Made by a program: the position numbers and the translations under genes. This document shows positions 26,505 through 35,589 of a stretch of 64,000 nucleotides of DNA, piece by piece (positions within the stretch are counted from its first letter, which is position 1; every line of letters begins with the position of its first letter). Source of the DNA: Qipengyuania aquimaris (GTDB taxonomy: Bacteria; Pseudomonadota; Alphaproteobacteria; Sphingomonadales; Sphingomonadaceae); NCBI RefSeq assembly GCF_009827445.1, contig NZ_WTYI01000001.1, forward strand, positions 1,082,381 through 1,146,380, given 5' to 3'. Under the pieces are notes generated by a model. It was given only the letters and a program-made list of their open reading frames with translations. It made no database searches and was not told where the DNA came from.

Positions 26505-26836
26505 ATCGAAGTGGAAACTGTAGGAATGGCAACCTTGCGGTAATTAGATTTTTGCAATTTTGTTGTCCCAAACCAGTACATCTAGAAGGAATATTATGTT
26601 TCGTGAAATTGCGGCTCTGAGGGCTTCAGGCAGAGACTAAGCCACGTCAGAACGAGTAGGTGAGCTTACTTTTGCGCTCATTACATGCTTGCTTCAAAAA
26701 ATTTTTGGAGAAAGTGGCTACCTATTTAGAAGATCGCTACAAATTGCACTATCGCATGACAACGCACTCTCACAACACGTATCCCAACCTAGATGATAGT
26801 TGGGGCTTTTTCTTTACCGGCCGCGGTCAGTGGCGT
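26505..26836. other. Gene-free stretch between the flippase and sugar transferase genes
   Basis: About 330 bases, AT-rich, without a supportable gene. A plus-strand frame (26660-26908) overlaps the end of the sugar transferase gene out of phase and shows no recognisable sequence. The promoter for the flippase operon probably lies here. Confidence 0.45.
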
Positions 26837-27928
26837 CTATTTCGCCCCGAAGCCGGACAGCACGACTTTCACTGTGCGCAAGGCAATTACAGTATCGAGC
26901 CAATATGAAAGATTCTTAACATAGTAGAAGTCGTATCGGAGCTTCTCATTAACCTCCGCAATTTCAGCGACATGCCCCTGATTAACCTGAGCCCAGCCGG
27001 TTATGCCTGGACGCACCATGTGGCGATAGCGGTAGAATGGAATCTCGCTCTCATACCACGTTGATAGACTCACCGCTTCGGGTCGTGGACCGATCCAACT
27101 CATTTCGCCGCGAAGGATATTATAAATCTGGGGAAGTTCATCGAGACGGGAACGGCGCAAGAAGCCACCAATCTTCGTGATCCGCCGGTCGGCAGCCTGT
27201 GTTATGGAGAGATCGCGGCTCTTACCTTCATGTCCATGATTCATCGTACGCAATTTTAGTACGTCAAATTCCACACCGCGAAAACCCATCCTTCGTTGGC
27301 GAAAAAATACAGGCCCCGGACTGTCGAGTCTAATGAAGATCGCACAAATCAAAATTATCGCAAGAGCTATCGGCAACACCGCAATCGCCGACAGCAAGTC
27401 TATCGCGCGCTTTAATTTCTGATATGAAAAGCTGGGTAAAAGTGCTCCGAAATTATTCTCCGAGAGATGATCAATTTGTACCTTACCCGTCTCCGCCTCC
27501 CATACCTGCTTGTAATGATAAATCGGGCGCCCGGATATGGCAGCATCGGCAAGGAACCGCTCCCACTCCTCCCCGATGTCCGCGTGAAGATCAGCGACGA
27601 TTGCACAATTAGGCAGGCCCGCTAGCGATGGTGAATTGAGAGTGAAAACTGGCGCCGATTTTAGTTGAAAAATCATATCTGAGCGGCCGCCAGGAACGAC
27701 ATAGTACAGCAATCCCTTCGCGCGGCTTCGCATTGCCGTTATCGCGAAACGCGCGAAAAGAACCCCAAGAAAACACGATACAATTAGCTTGTTGTAATAT
27801 TCCAATCTTAAGCCAGCGATTATGCCAATTAACAATCCGAACATGAGCGCCACGATCGGCAATATTGAACGAGCGACCGCAACCCCCGGCAGGTAGCGTA
27901 AACGCCTTAAGATGCCGATCGAAAGCAA
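26837..27928 (-). CDS. Polyprenyl-phosphate sugar-1-phosphate transferase (WcaJ/WbaP-like), main part of a frameshifted gene
   Basis: The annotated frame gives 363 residues from a TTG, but the protein reads sensibly further upstream, to the A7 tract at 27991-27997, without any start codon. There it joins, through a -1 shift, a 51-residue frame starting at 28140. The joined product would be about 434 residues, the normal length of the family. Visible here: three N-terminal hydrophobic helices, a short Rossmann-like region (VVPGG), a fourth helix before SPGPVFFRQRRMGF, then KLRTM, RRSRLDELPQIYNILRGEMSWIGPRPE and RPGITGWAQV, the catalytic signature. It transfers a sugar-1-phosphate to undecaprenyl phosphate, the first step of repeat-unit assembly. 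Confidence 0.88.
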   Translation of the reverse strand: MLSIGILRRLRYLPGVAVARSILPIVALMFGLLIGIIAGLRLEYYNKLIVSCFLGVLFARFAITAMRSRAKGLLYYVVPGGRSDMIFQLKSAPVFTLNSPSLAGLPNCAIVADLHADIGEEWERFLADAAISGRPIYHYKQVWEAETGKVQIDHLSENNFGALLPSFSYQKLKRAIDLLSAIAVLPIALAIILICAIFIRLDSPGPVFFRQRRMGFRGVEFDVLKLRTMNHGHEGKSRDLSITQAADRRITKIGGFLRRSRLDELPQIYNILRGEMSWIGPRPEAVSLSTWYESEIPFYRYRHMVRPGITGWAQVNQGHVAEIAEVNEKLRYDFYYVKNLSYWLDTVIALRTVKVVLSGFGAK

Positions 27929-27984
27929 CGCGCAAACAGCGCTGCCGACGGATGAATTTACAACACCGGGTTGAGTGAGCCAAG

Positions 27985-28140
27985 TCAGGGTTTTTTTGCA
28001 CTAAGGTGACTAGCACCCTCAGTGATTGCGAGCATCGCAAGCGGGAACGCAAGACCAAAGAGCAATACAAAGGCGAGTTCGAAACGCAAGGAATGTACTA
28101 AACCATGCCGGACAATTGGAGAAATGAATGGTGCTGACAA
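27985..28140 (-). CDS. N-terminal fragment of the frameshifted sugar-1-phosphate transferase
   Basis: Too short to appear as an obvious gene: 51 residues from a TTG at 28140 with GGAG six bases upstream. The sequence contains one strong transmembrane helix (RFELAFVLLFGLAFPLAMLAI, given here in part) followed by TEGASHLSAKK, the usual opening of this transferase family. It ends at TGA (27985-27987) two codons after a run of seven A. Moving back one base in that run joins it to the downstream frame (TLTWLTQPGVVNSS and on), which carries no start of its own in this stretch. The conservation of a typical family N terminus across the shift is my main reason to regard the two as one gene. Confidence 0.6.
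   Translation of the reverse strand: MSAPFISPIVRHGLVHSLRFELAFVLLFGLAFPLAMLAITEGASHLSAKKP
27991..27997 (-). promoter_or_regulatory. A AAA AAA slippery heptamer / A7 tract at the frameshift point
   Basis: In the zero frame the codons are GCA AAA AAA CCC TGA, so the last A of GCA and the two AAA codons form the heptamer A AAA AAA, a known -1 ribosomal slippage sequence. A -1 shift here continues as ACC CTG ACT TGG into the 26837-27928 frame. It could instead be a mutational or sequencing indel in a homopolymer. Confidence 0.5.
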
Positions 28141-28477
28141 TTTTAGCTCCGAGTCGCCTTCGCGCCGCAGTGTTCCCGTGCAGCGCCATCAAAAACTAGC
28201 TCCATTGCATGTTCGTATGGAACAGTCACTCGCCCTTAGGGGTCTTTCCGCTACGTTGCCAACCTCATTTGATATGCTGGGACACTTCAGCCGTGCACTA
28301 AGGCTTAGGCGAAACTAGCGCCTCGCGAGTCACACGCAGCGCTAAGCAGCGACATTTAAGGTATTATTGGCCGAACGTTGTTGAATCCTACTCGTCGCTC
28401 GGCGAGCTTGCCAAACTTGCCCTCTTGGAAGGCTCTGCTAAAGCGCGCGCAACTCAATTCGAACTGACAGGAAACCC
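28141..28477. other. Intergenic region upstream of icd
   Basis: About 340 bases between the divergent sugar transferase fragment and icd. It should hold both promoters. The icd ribosome binding site is visible as AGGAAA shortly before the ATG. I see no other structure I can name. Confidence 0.45.
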
Positions 28478-29698
28478 ATGGCCAAGATCAAGGTAGCCAA
28501 CCCGGTCGTCGAACTCGACGGCGACGAAATGACGAAGATCATCTGGAAGTGGATCCGCGAGCGGCTGATCCTTCCCTATCTCGACGTCGACCTCAAATAT
28601 TATGATCTCTCGATCGAGAAGCGCGACGAGACCGACGACCAGATCACCGTCGACGCCGCCAACGCGATCAAGGAACACGGTGTTGGCGTCAAGTGCGCCA
28701 CCATCACTCCCGACGAAGCACGCGTCGAGGAATTCGACTTAAAAAAGATGTGGCGTTCGCCGAACGGCACGATCCGCAACATCCTCGGCGGTGTGGTTTT
28801 CCGCGAGCCGATCGTGATCGACAACGTGCCTCGCCTCGTGCCGGGCTGGACCGATCCCATCGTGGTCGGTCGTCACGCATTCGGTGACCAGTATCGCGCC
28901 ACCGACACGCTGATCCCGGGTGCGGGCAAGCTGCGTCTCGTCTTCGAAGGCGAAAACGGCGAGAACATCGATCTCGACGTGTTCGAATTCCAGAGTCCAG
29001 GCGTCGCCATGGCGATGTACAACCTCGACGACAGCATCCGCGACTTCGCGCGCGCCAGCTTCGCATACGGCCTCGACCGCAAGTGGCCGGTGTACCTGTC
29101 GACCAAGAACACCATCCTCAAGAAGTACGATGGCCGCTTCAAGGACCTGTTCCAGGAAGTGTTCGACGCGGAATACAAGGCCGACTTCGAAAAGCACGGC
29201 CTCACCTACGAACACCGCCTGATCGACGACATGGTTGCCGCCGCACTCAAGTGGAACGGCAAGTTCGTCTGGGCCTGTAAGAACTATGACGGCGACGTTC
29301 AGTCGGACATCGTTGCGCAGGGCTTCGGCTCGCTCGGCCTGATGACCTCAGTCCTGATGACGCCCGACGGCAAGACCGTCGAAGCGGAAGCGGCCCACGG
29401 CACCGTAACCCGCCACTATCGCCAGCACCAGCAGGGCAAGGCGACCTCGACCAACCCGATCGCCAGCATCTTCGCCTGGACGCGCGGCCTCATGTATCGC
29501 GGCAAGTTCGACAACACGCCCGACGTGGTGAAGTTCGCCGAGACACTCGAGGCAGTCTGCATCAGGACCGTCGAGAGCGGCAAGATGACCAAGGATCTCG
29601 CGCTGCTCATCGGTCCCGACCAGAGCTGGATGACCACGGAACAGTTCTTCGAAGCCATCGTCGAGAACCTCGAAGCCGAAATGGCGAACTGGGGCTGA
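28478..29698 (+). CDS. icd: NADP-dependent isocitrate dehydrogenase (eukaryote-type, homodimeric)
   Basis: 406 residues, the length of the dimeric IDH type found in many alphaproteobacteria and eukaryotes. Start [56 protein letters not shown] contains the isocitrate-binding Ser/Asn/Arg set, and [14 protein letters not shown] with NYDGDVQSD gives the metal-binding aspartates. [34 protein letters not shown] is the NADP-binding end. It oxidatively decarboxylates isocitrate to 2-oxoglutarate in the TCA cycle. It is the only plus-strand gene between two EPS sugar transferase loci, has its own terminator and has markedly higher GC than the EPS genes to its left. Confidence 0.97.
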   Translation: MAKIKVANPVVELDGDEMTKIIWKWIRERLILPYLDVDLKYYDLSIEKRDETDDQITVDAANAIKEHGVGVKCATITPDEARVEEFDLKKMWRSPNGTIRNILGGVVFREPIVIDNVPRLVPGWTDPIVVGRHAFGDQYRATDTLIPGAGKLRLVFEGENGENIDLDVFEFQSPGVAMAMYNLDDSIRDFARASFAYGLDRKWPVYLSTKNTILKKYDGRFKDLFQEVFDAEYKADFEKHGLTYEHRLIDDMVAAALKWNGKFVWACKNYDGDVQSDIVAQGFGSLGLMTSVLMTPDGKTVEAEAAHGTVTRHYRQHQQGKATSTNPIASIFAWTRGLMYRGKFDNTPDVVKFAETLEAVCIRTVESGKMTKDLALLIGPDQSWMTTEQFFEAIVENLEAEMANWG

Positions 29699-29722
29699 AA
29701 CGCTGGACAGCGCCGAAATCCG

Positions 29723-29751
29723 AAGGGGTCGGCTCGCGCCGGCCCCTTTTT
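29723..29751 (+). terminator. Rho-independent terminator of icd
   Basis: AAGGGGTCGG and CCGGCCCCTT pair (one G-T) around CTCGCG, followed by a T run. It lies 25 bases after the icd stop. Confidence 0.88.
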
Positions 29752-29756
29752 CTAAA

Positions 29757-30329
29757 TCAGGGCCGTTCAGGCACCAGTACCCAGAGTGTCCCCACGAGGA
29801 TCTTGAGATCCAGCCACGGGGACCAGTCGCGGATATACTCCAGGTCGACCTGCAGCCGGTTGGTCAGGTGCGCTTCTGTATCCGTGACGCCGCGATACCC
29901 GCGGATCTGCGCAAGTCCCGTCATGCCGGGTTTAAGAGCATGACGCTGCCAGTACTCCCCGTCGATTTCCCAAAACAGCTTGTCGCTGGCCAGCGAGCCG
30001 AGCGCATGCGGGCGCGGGCCCACAAGGCTCATTTCTCCCAGGGGCACATTGAACAGCTGCGGCAATTCATCGATGCTGGTGGCCCGGATGATCTTCCCAA
30101 CTTTGGTGACCCGCGCATCGTTGGGCGTAGTTGATCGCGAGCCGTCAATGTCGCTCGTCTCGACCTTCATCGACCTGAACTTGAGCATTTTGAAGATCCG
30201 GTTTCCGTGTCCGATCCGTGGCTGGACGAACAAGAACGGACCGCCATCCTCGAGCTTGATCGCCAGTGCGACGATCATTATGACTGGCGCAAGGATGGTC
30301 AGTGTGATGACTCCGATCAACAGGTCCAT
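29757..30329 (-). CDS. Sugar-1-phosphate transferase, catalytic half (same frame as the gene upstream, split by TAA)
   Basis: 190 residues from ATG 30329: a membrane hairpin (about 3-24), then GGPFLFVQPRIGHGNRIFKMLKFRSM, RATSIDELPQLFNVPLGEMSLVGPRPHA and KPGMTGLAQIRGYRG, the complete catalytic core of the polyprenyl-phosphate glycosyl-1-phosphate transferase family. Thirteen sense codons (reading GPLGLRSRLIKRS) separate the ATG from an in-frame TAA that ends the N-terminal half encoded upstream. Full-length relatives read continuously through this point. The remaining piece has the size of minimal monotopic transferases such as PglC (about 200 residues), so it could still be active if translation restarts at the ATG. 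Confidence 0.85.
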   Translation of the reverse strand: MDLLIGVITLTILAPVIMIVALAIKLEDGGPFLFVQPRIGHGNRIFKMLKFRSMKVETSDIDGSRSTTPNDARVTKVGKIIRATSIDELPQLFNVPLGEMSLVGPRPHALGSLASDKLFWEIDGEYWQRHALKPGMTGLAQIRGYRGVTDTEAHLTNRLQVDLEYIRDWSPWLDLKILVGTLWVLVPERP

Positions 30330-30368
30330 GCTCCGCTTGATGAGGCGCGAGCGAAGTCCCAGAGGGCC

Positions 30369-31127
30369 TTAGGACACCACCAGAAAGGCCATGTTGTTTT
30401 CACGGACGAGATCGAGAATACCCAGTTCATTCAATGTCTCCGACGGGATCTCGCCTTCGACGCCTGCAGCGCGCAGGATCTTCGTCCAGGCAGCGCGCCG
30501 GCCATTGGGGCAGCTTACGATAACGCGGTCCATGCTGCGCATATTACGGCCAAGCGCATCTAGCCGCTCCGGATCGCTCGAAGCCTGTATGGCGAAGTCT
30601 GGATCGACCTCGATCCGAAACGCCTTCTCCAGCACGATCTCCGGGCCGCCGTCATCGATAACGAGCCTATTTTGCACACGCCCGCCAAGCATTTTCGCCA
30701 CATAAAGAGCGATTATACCGCGCACGCCGAGCATGCTCAGAAATACTGCCATTACAGCGAGCGAGTATTCACCGCGCAGAGGACCGATGTCCGGCTTCAG
30801 ATAAAACAGTAGGAATATGAACAGAAACGCCGAGACAAGCAGTGCGAAAAGGAGGCGGGTTGCCGCGTAGCGAAATTCTATCAGTCCCCGGATGGAATAA
30901 ACAGGATTGTAGATCGCGATGATGGCAAAGATCGGGACCATGGTTTGCATGAAGCCCGCCTCGGAACCCGCGGCCGAGGTGCCCACTTGGATCTGGCCCG
31001 CAAGCTGAAATATCCCCGTCAGCAGGACGAGATCTGCTACGAAAGTAATAATGTAGAGACGGACGCGGCGGGACACCATCGAGAGCAGCTTGGTTCCAAC
31101 GTCGAGATCGTCTGTTCGGATGGTCAC
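30369..31127 (-). CDS. N-terminal half of a split sugar-1-phosphate transferase
   Basis: About 252 residues from a GTG at 31127, chosen for GGAG six bases upstream; a TTG at 31154 and an ATG at 31079 are alternatives. Four hydrophobic helices (about residues 22-45, 62-80, 87-113 and 120-140) are followed by a Rossmann-like domain (MLGGRVQNRLVIDDGG, then VIVSCPNGRRAAW and ILRAAGVEGEIPSETLNELG). This is the usual N-terminal module of WbaP/WcaJ/GumD-type proteins. It ends at TAA (30369-30371), after which the same frame continues into the catalytic half. Whether the half-protein has any use on its own is unknown. Confidence 0.8.
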   Translation of the reverse strand: MTIRTDDLDVGTKLLSMVSRRVRLYIITFVADLVLLTGIFQLAGQIQVGTSAAGSEAGFMQTMVPIFAIIAIYNPVYSIRGLIEFRYAATRLLFALLVSAFLFIFLLFYLKPDIGPLRGEYSLAVMAVFLSMLGVRGIIALYVAKMLGGRVQNRLVIDDGGPEIVLEKAFRIEVDPDFAIQASSDPERLDALGRNMRSMDRVIVSCPNGRRAAWTKILRAAGVEGEIPSETLNELGILDLVRENNMAFLVVS

Positions 31128-31382
31128 TTGACGCTCCACGTGAACCCGGCCCAATCCACGTTCTCTATTCCGCTTGAGGAAAGGAACTTCCTGCCCCTCA
31201 GGTCAGGCGAGTAGGCACTTCGAATTCGCAGCAGATACAGGGAAACTACCGCTGCGAAATTTCACGCGAGGCCAACTCGCGGGTGGTGGTTGCCGTCACC
31301 AAGGATGGAAACGTAAAGAGAGTTGGCACATTGCGCATAATAGCCGACTGTCACTAGGGTCGGGTCAACCAATCGGGAACAT

Positions 31383-33038
31383 ATGGTCAAGCAACCGGAA
31401 AAGAAGCGCACCACTCGCCGCAAGGGCAGCGAAAAGTTCGGGCAGAAGCGGCTCGACGTCCGCAATGCGATGATCAAGGATATTCCCGGCATCGCGAACC
31501 TCGTGCGCCGGGTATACGAGGACATGCCCGCCTATACGCACGGCGAAATCCGCGGCCAGATCAACAATTTCAAGGAAGGGTGCTTCGTCGCCCTACTCGA
31601 TGACGAGGTGGTGGGCTATTGCGCCACCATGCAGGTTGCTGAAGCCCTCGCCTTCCAGGACCACGACTGGGACGAGATCACCGGTAACGGCTACGGCAGC
31701 CGCCACGATCCGACCGGCGACTGGCTCTATGGCTATGAAATGTGCGTGGACCCCAAAGTGCGCGGTGTGCGCATCGGACGCAGGCTGTACGAAGAACGTC
31801 GTGCGCTGGCCGAAGAGAACGACCTGACCGGTATCGTCTTTGCCGGCCGGATGCCGAATTACCGCCGCCTGCGCCGCAAGGTCGAAGGGCCGAAGGATTA
31901 CCTCGAGAAAGTCGTCGAAGGTAAGCTGCACGACCCCGTCCTGCGCTTCCAGCTCGCCAACGGCTTCGAGCCGGAACGGATCATCGAGGGCTATTTGCCA
32001 GAGGACAAGGCCAGCATGGCGAACGCCGTGATGATGGTCTGGCGCAATCCCTACGTTGAGCGTGACCAGCCGGTCAAAAAGCGGATCCCGCGGGGCGTGG
32101 AGGCGGTGCGCGTCGCCACCTGTCAGCTGCAGGCGCGTCAGGTTGCGGACTATGACGAGTTCATGCGTCATGTCACATATTTCGTCGATGTTGCAAGCGA
32201 TTACGAGGCAGACTTCATCGTATTTCCAGAGCTCTTCACGCTAATGTTGCTGAGTTTCGAGGAGAAGGAACTCTCGCCCGTCGAAGCGATCGAGCGCCTG
32301 TCCGAATACACCCCTCGACTGCGCGACGACATTTCCGAAATGGCGATGCGCTACAACATCAATATCATCGCAGGCAGTCACCCCACGCGGATGGATGATG
32401 GCGACATCCACAATGTCGCCTACGTCTGCCTGCGTGACGGGTCGGTCCATGCGCAGGAGAAGATCCACCCCACGCCCAACGAGCGGTACTGGTGGAACAT
32501 CAAAGGCGGCGACAAGGTCGAGGTGATCCAGACCGACTGTGGCCCGATCGGCGTGCAGATCTGCTACGACAGCGAATTCCCCGAACTCTCCCGCCGCCTC
32601 GCCGACGAAGGCGCGCGCATCATCTTCGTGCCTTTCTGCACCGACAGCCGCCAGGGTTACCTGCGCGTGCGCTATTGCGGACAGGCGCGGGCGATCGAGA
32701 ACCAGTGCTTCGTCGTGCTTTCCGGCAATGTCGGAAACCTGCCGAACGTCGGCAACATGGACATCCAGTATGCCCAAAGCTGCATCCTGACGCCCTGCGA
32801 CTTTCCCTTCGCGCGCGACGGTATCGCCGCCGAATCCACCGAGAACGTCGAAACGCTCACCATCAGCGACGTGAACCTTGCCGACCTGCAATGGGCGCGC
32901 GCCGAAGGTACAGTGCGCAATCTCGCCGACCGGCGCTTCGATCTCTACCGCATCGAGTGGGACGAGGACGGCAAGCACCCTGGCAAGCCGCGTCCCCGCC
33001 GCGAGCCCCTTGGTCCAACCGGCCCTGGAGGCGGCTGA
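31383..33038 (+). CDS. GNAT acetyltransferase fused to a carbon-nitrogen hydrolase (nitrilase superfamily)
   Basis: 551 residues. Residues ~20-215 form a GNAT domain (GYCATMQVAEALAF, then YEMCVDPKVRGVRIGRRLYEERRALAEE with the acetyl-CoA loop). Residues ~230-520 form a nitrilase-type domain with the Glu-Lys-Cys triad visible in FPELFT, QEKIHPTPNERY and VQICYDSEFPELSR. The two-domain arrangement is a recurrent family in proteobacteria; the biological substrates are not known. It would be a cytoplasmic enzyme combining acyl transfer with amide or nitrile hydrolysis. No obvious partner gene is adjacent. ATG 31383 is the first start in the frame. Confidence 0.92.
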   Translation: MVKQPEKKRTTRRKGSEKFGQKRLDVRNAMIKDIPGIANLVRRVYEDMPAYTHGEIRGQINNFKEGCFVALLDDEVVGYCATMQVAEALAFQDHDWDEITGNGYGSRHDPTGDWLYGYEMCVDPKVRGVRIGRRLYEERRALAEENDLTGIVFAGRMPNYRRLRRKVEGPKDYLEKVVEGKLHDPVLRFQLANGFEPERIIEGYLPEDKASMANAVMMVWRNPYVERDQPVKKRIPRGVEAVRVATCQLQARQVADYDEFMRHVTYFVDVASDYEADFIVFPELFTLMLLSFEEKELSPVEAIERLSEYTPRLRDDISEMAMRYNINIIAGSHPTRMDDGDIHNVAYVCLRDGSVHAQEKIHPTPNERYWWNIKGGDKVEVIQTDCGPIGVQICYDSEFPELSRRLADEGARIIFVPFCTDSRQGYLRVRYCGQARAIENQCFVVLSGNVGNLPNVGNMDIQYAQSCILTPCDFPFARDGIAAESTENVETLTISDVNLADLQWARAEGTVRNLADRRFDLYRIEWDEDGKHPGKPRPRREPLGPTGPGGG

Positions 33039-33041
33039 CGC

Positions 33042-35465
33042 TTAGAAGCGGGCGTTGAAACTCGCCGCCGCTCCGACCTCAGCCGGGCTATCGGCGATGT
33101 GGTCCGGCTCGTGTCGGTAGAACAGGGATGCGCCACCCCAACCGAAGGACACCGGTCCAGCCCATCTCAATTCTCCAACCAATTCCCGTCCGGTCGGCGT
33201 GAGCGACAGGCGCCGGTTCGAGAAGCTCGCAGTCTCGGTTGCATAGTCGTAGCTCGTCGGTACCCGGAGATTGAGCCCCCCCCGCTCCACACGCAGCGGC
33301 TGGGAAAGGCGAAACGCCACGCTATCTGCGGGGCCAAGGGCACCTTGTCTCTGGAGGTCGACTGACCATCCCGATGTCGTCAATCCGTTGGAATTCGCGA
33401 CGAGGCCTGCTTCGTCGGCAAACGACCAGCCGCTCTGCCAGGCGCCTGCCAGCCTCCATCGATTGGCGAAGGAGCGCGCAAACCGGGCGGTCATACTCAG
33501 GCTCTGCGAACCGGAGCCGCCGAGGGCGCCCCCGAACCAGCCGCCGAGCAGCGTGTTGTCTTCCCGCATCCAGTCGAAAGATATCGAACTGTCGATCGGC
33601 AGCCCCTGGGCGGAGAATTCGATACCGGACCGCGTGAAGCCGAGGCGGTCGAAGAGTTCAGGCTGGCGATCGAGGAGGAAGGTGTCGCCTACAAAGCCGA
33701 CGTGTCCCCGCTCGAAAGTGGCCACAGCACGAACGCCGGGAGCAAGGTCGTATCCCGCGGCGAAGGCGCGTTGGTCCCTACTCTGGAAGGCCGAGGCGCT
33801 GGCGCCGGATCCGGCAATCAGGAATGCCGGCTCAAACGCCCCTGCCAGTTGCGCAGATAGGCCATGAGCCCCTTCGTTCACGGAGAATGCGAAGTCGAGC
33901 TTGGGAGAGAGGCGCGCGATCACCCTGCCGGCTAGCAGTCTAGCGGTGTCGGTTTCCCGCTTGGAGAGAAGCAATCCCCGCGGTTCTGCAACTCCGCCAC
34001 GCGCCGAGAATCTGTCCGTCACGCTGAAGGCCATGGTCAGCGGCCCTTGCTGGGCCGAATGCCGCCGCGAACCGGGTGCGAGCGCTGCTCGAAGCCTGTC
34101 ATTGTCCGGCCTTGCGTCCTTCATTCCGACACCGAGATCGACCGCGAAGGCGCGTGCGTACTTGTCGGTGGCGACAACAGCTAAAATGCCTTGCGAAGTC
34201 AGCGCGTCGCCCATTGCTGGAGACCCGATCCCGGTCGGCTGGTTGACCGCCAACGGCACAGAAGTTCCGGGTATCGACATCGCTCCGGCCGGTCGGAAGG
34301 CTTGGGCGACGTCGAGAATACCGCGGCCGAAAATCGCATCGGTTCCGGCTGCACCGCCATCCCTTGCGCTTTCGAAGAGGAGCGAGACAATTTCCGCACC
34401 GGTAAGATTAGGAAAGGCTTGCCGAATAAGGGCCACAGCACCCGCAACCTGCGGAGCCGCGAAGCTGGTACCGGAGAACAGGATCACGAACTGCCCCTGG
34501 GGGGTCTGTTCGATATATATCTCGCCATTCTCGTAGACACAGCAGATGCGTTCGCCGCGGGCGGCAAGATAGAACTGCGAATCGTCACCTGCGGGATTGG
34601 CGAAGTCGGAGAACTGGCCATTTGCGTCGACCGAACCCACGATAATCACATTGTCGCCGCCTGCGGCCCTGATGTCGCTGGCAAAGGGAGTCGGCTGGAA
34701 CTGGTCGAAATCGGGATCGCTGCCATCGCCGTAATTGCCCGAGGATACGACAATCACCACGCCCGCCGCCGATGCGCGTCTGACCGCATCGAGCACGGCA
34801 GTTCCCGGTGACTGTCCCCCAAGGCTCAGATTAACGACGGTCGCCCCGGCGTTGATCGCGACGTCGATACCACGCGCGATGTCCCGGTCGAAGAAACTGC
34901 AACCAAGCGACGGATCGTCGGGCGTATCGGTGGCGCAACTGCCCGGAGCGTCGGCTCGAAGGGCCAGGATCTCGGCGTCGAATGCCATGCCGAGAATACC
35001 GCTGCCGTTGCGTGCAGCCGCCGCGACGAGGCTGACGTTCGTGCCGTGGTCGTCCTCGCCCTCGACCGAACGGTTGCCCGCCACGTCCTGCGATTGCGGA
35101 TGGATGCGGTTGGCGAACTCGGGACTGTCGAGATCGATACCGGAATCGATGACCGCGATGATCGAACCGGAACCCGTCGCCCCGTTTTCCCAAGCGGTGA
35201 TGGCACCGTGAAATTCGGGGCCGTCCGACTCCCTGAATTCATTCGTCTGAAAACTTGAGGGCGCGGGAGTGGGTGTTGGTGTAGGAGTTGGGGTCGGAGA
35301 TGGAGCGGGCGTCGGTGACGGGCTGGGCGTCGGCGAAGGGGCCGGTCGCGGCGTCGATATCGGCCGATCGCTGCTTCCCCCACCTCCGCATGCATAGACA
35401 AGCGGCACCACGCTCAAAGCGGCGCAAGCGCGAAGCAGGTTCGAACGGGTGGACTGGTTTTTCAA
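33042..35465 (-). CDS. Lipoprotein-type S8 (subtilisin) autotransporter serine protease
   Basis: 807 residues from a TTG (GGAAAGG upstream). The N terminus is lipoprotein-like (PLVYAC, Cys at about residue 26, then GGGGSS), and a Pro/Ser/Thr linker of PSPTP repeats runs to about residue 70. The S8 catalytic domain follows with Asp in AVIDSGID (about 107), His in DDHGTNV (about 137) and Ser in SGTSFAAPQ (about 335). The last ~270 residues alternate polar and aromatic residues and end in NARF, a C-terminal Phe typical of a beta barrel. The layout resembles SphB1/NalP, which are surface-tethered subtilisins that release other surface proteins. The target is unknown. Confidence 0.88.
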   Translation of the reverse strand: MKNQSTRSNLLRACAALSVVPLVYACGGGGSSDRPISTPRPAPSPTPSPSPTPAPSPTPTPTPTPTPAPSSFQTNEFRESDGPEFHGAITAWENGATGSGSIIAVIDSGIDLDSPEFANRIHPQSQDVAGNRSVEGEDDHGTNVSLVAAAARNGSGILGMAFDAEILALRADAPGSCATDTPDDPSLGCSFFDRDIARGIDVAINAGATVVNLSLGGQSPGTAVLDAVRRASAAGVVIVVSSGNYGDGSDPDFDQFQPTPFASDIRAAGGDNVIIVGSVDANGQFSDFANPAGDDSQFYLAARGERICCVYENGEIYIEQTPQGQFVILFSGTSFAAPQVAGAVALIRQAFPNLTGAEIVSLLFESARDGGAAGTDAIFGRGILDVAQAFRPAGAMSIPGTSVPLAVNQPTGIGSPAMGDALTSQGILAVVATDKYARAFAVDLGVGMKDARPDNDRLRAALAPGSRRHSAQQGPLTMAFSVTDRFSARGGVAEPRGLLLSKRETDTARLLAGRVIARLSPKLDFAFSVNEGAHGLSAQLAGAFEPAFLIAGSGASASAFQSRDQRAFAAGYDLAPGVRAVATFERGHVGFVGDTFLLDRQPELFDRLGFTRSGIEFSAQGLPIDSSISFDWMREDNTLLGGWFGGALGGSGSQSLSMTARFARSFANRWRLAGAWQSGWSFADEAGLVANSNGLTTSGWSVDLQRQGALGPADSVAFRLSQPLRVERGGLNLRVPTSYDYATETASFSNRRLSLTPTGRELVGELRWAGPVSFGWGGASLFYRHEPDHIADSPAEVGAAASFNARF
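33276..33283 (-). repeat. Poly-G (8) tract inside the autotransporter barrel coding region
   Basis: Eight consecutive C on the plus strand, coding for Arg-Gly-Gly within a late barrel strand ([10 protein letters not shown]). One base gained or lost would truncate the barrel and abolish surface export. Confidence 0.65.
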
Positions 35466-35589
35466 AGCGCGACCTTTCCATACCCGTTTATCTTTCCTGG
35501 GTTAGCGATTCCTGAACCATGGAATCCATCCGTGCATTCAGCCTCCAAAGCCGGATGACAAGGGGTCTCGAAGACCATAAGGAAACCCC

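Noticed and set aside
8322-35465. Enrichment of poly-G tracts as a proof of phase variation
   Set aside because: Runs of eight C or G are expected a few times by chance in 64 kb of this base composition; only their position makes them worth a check.
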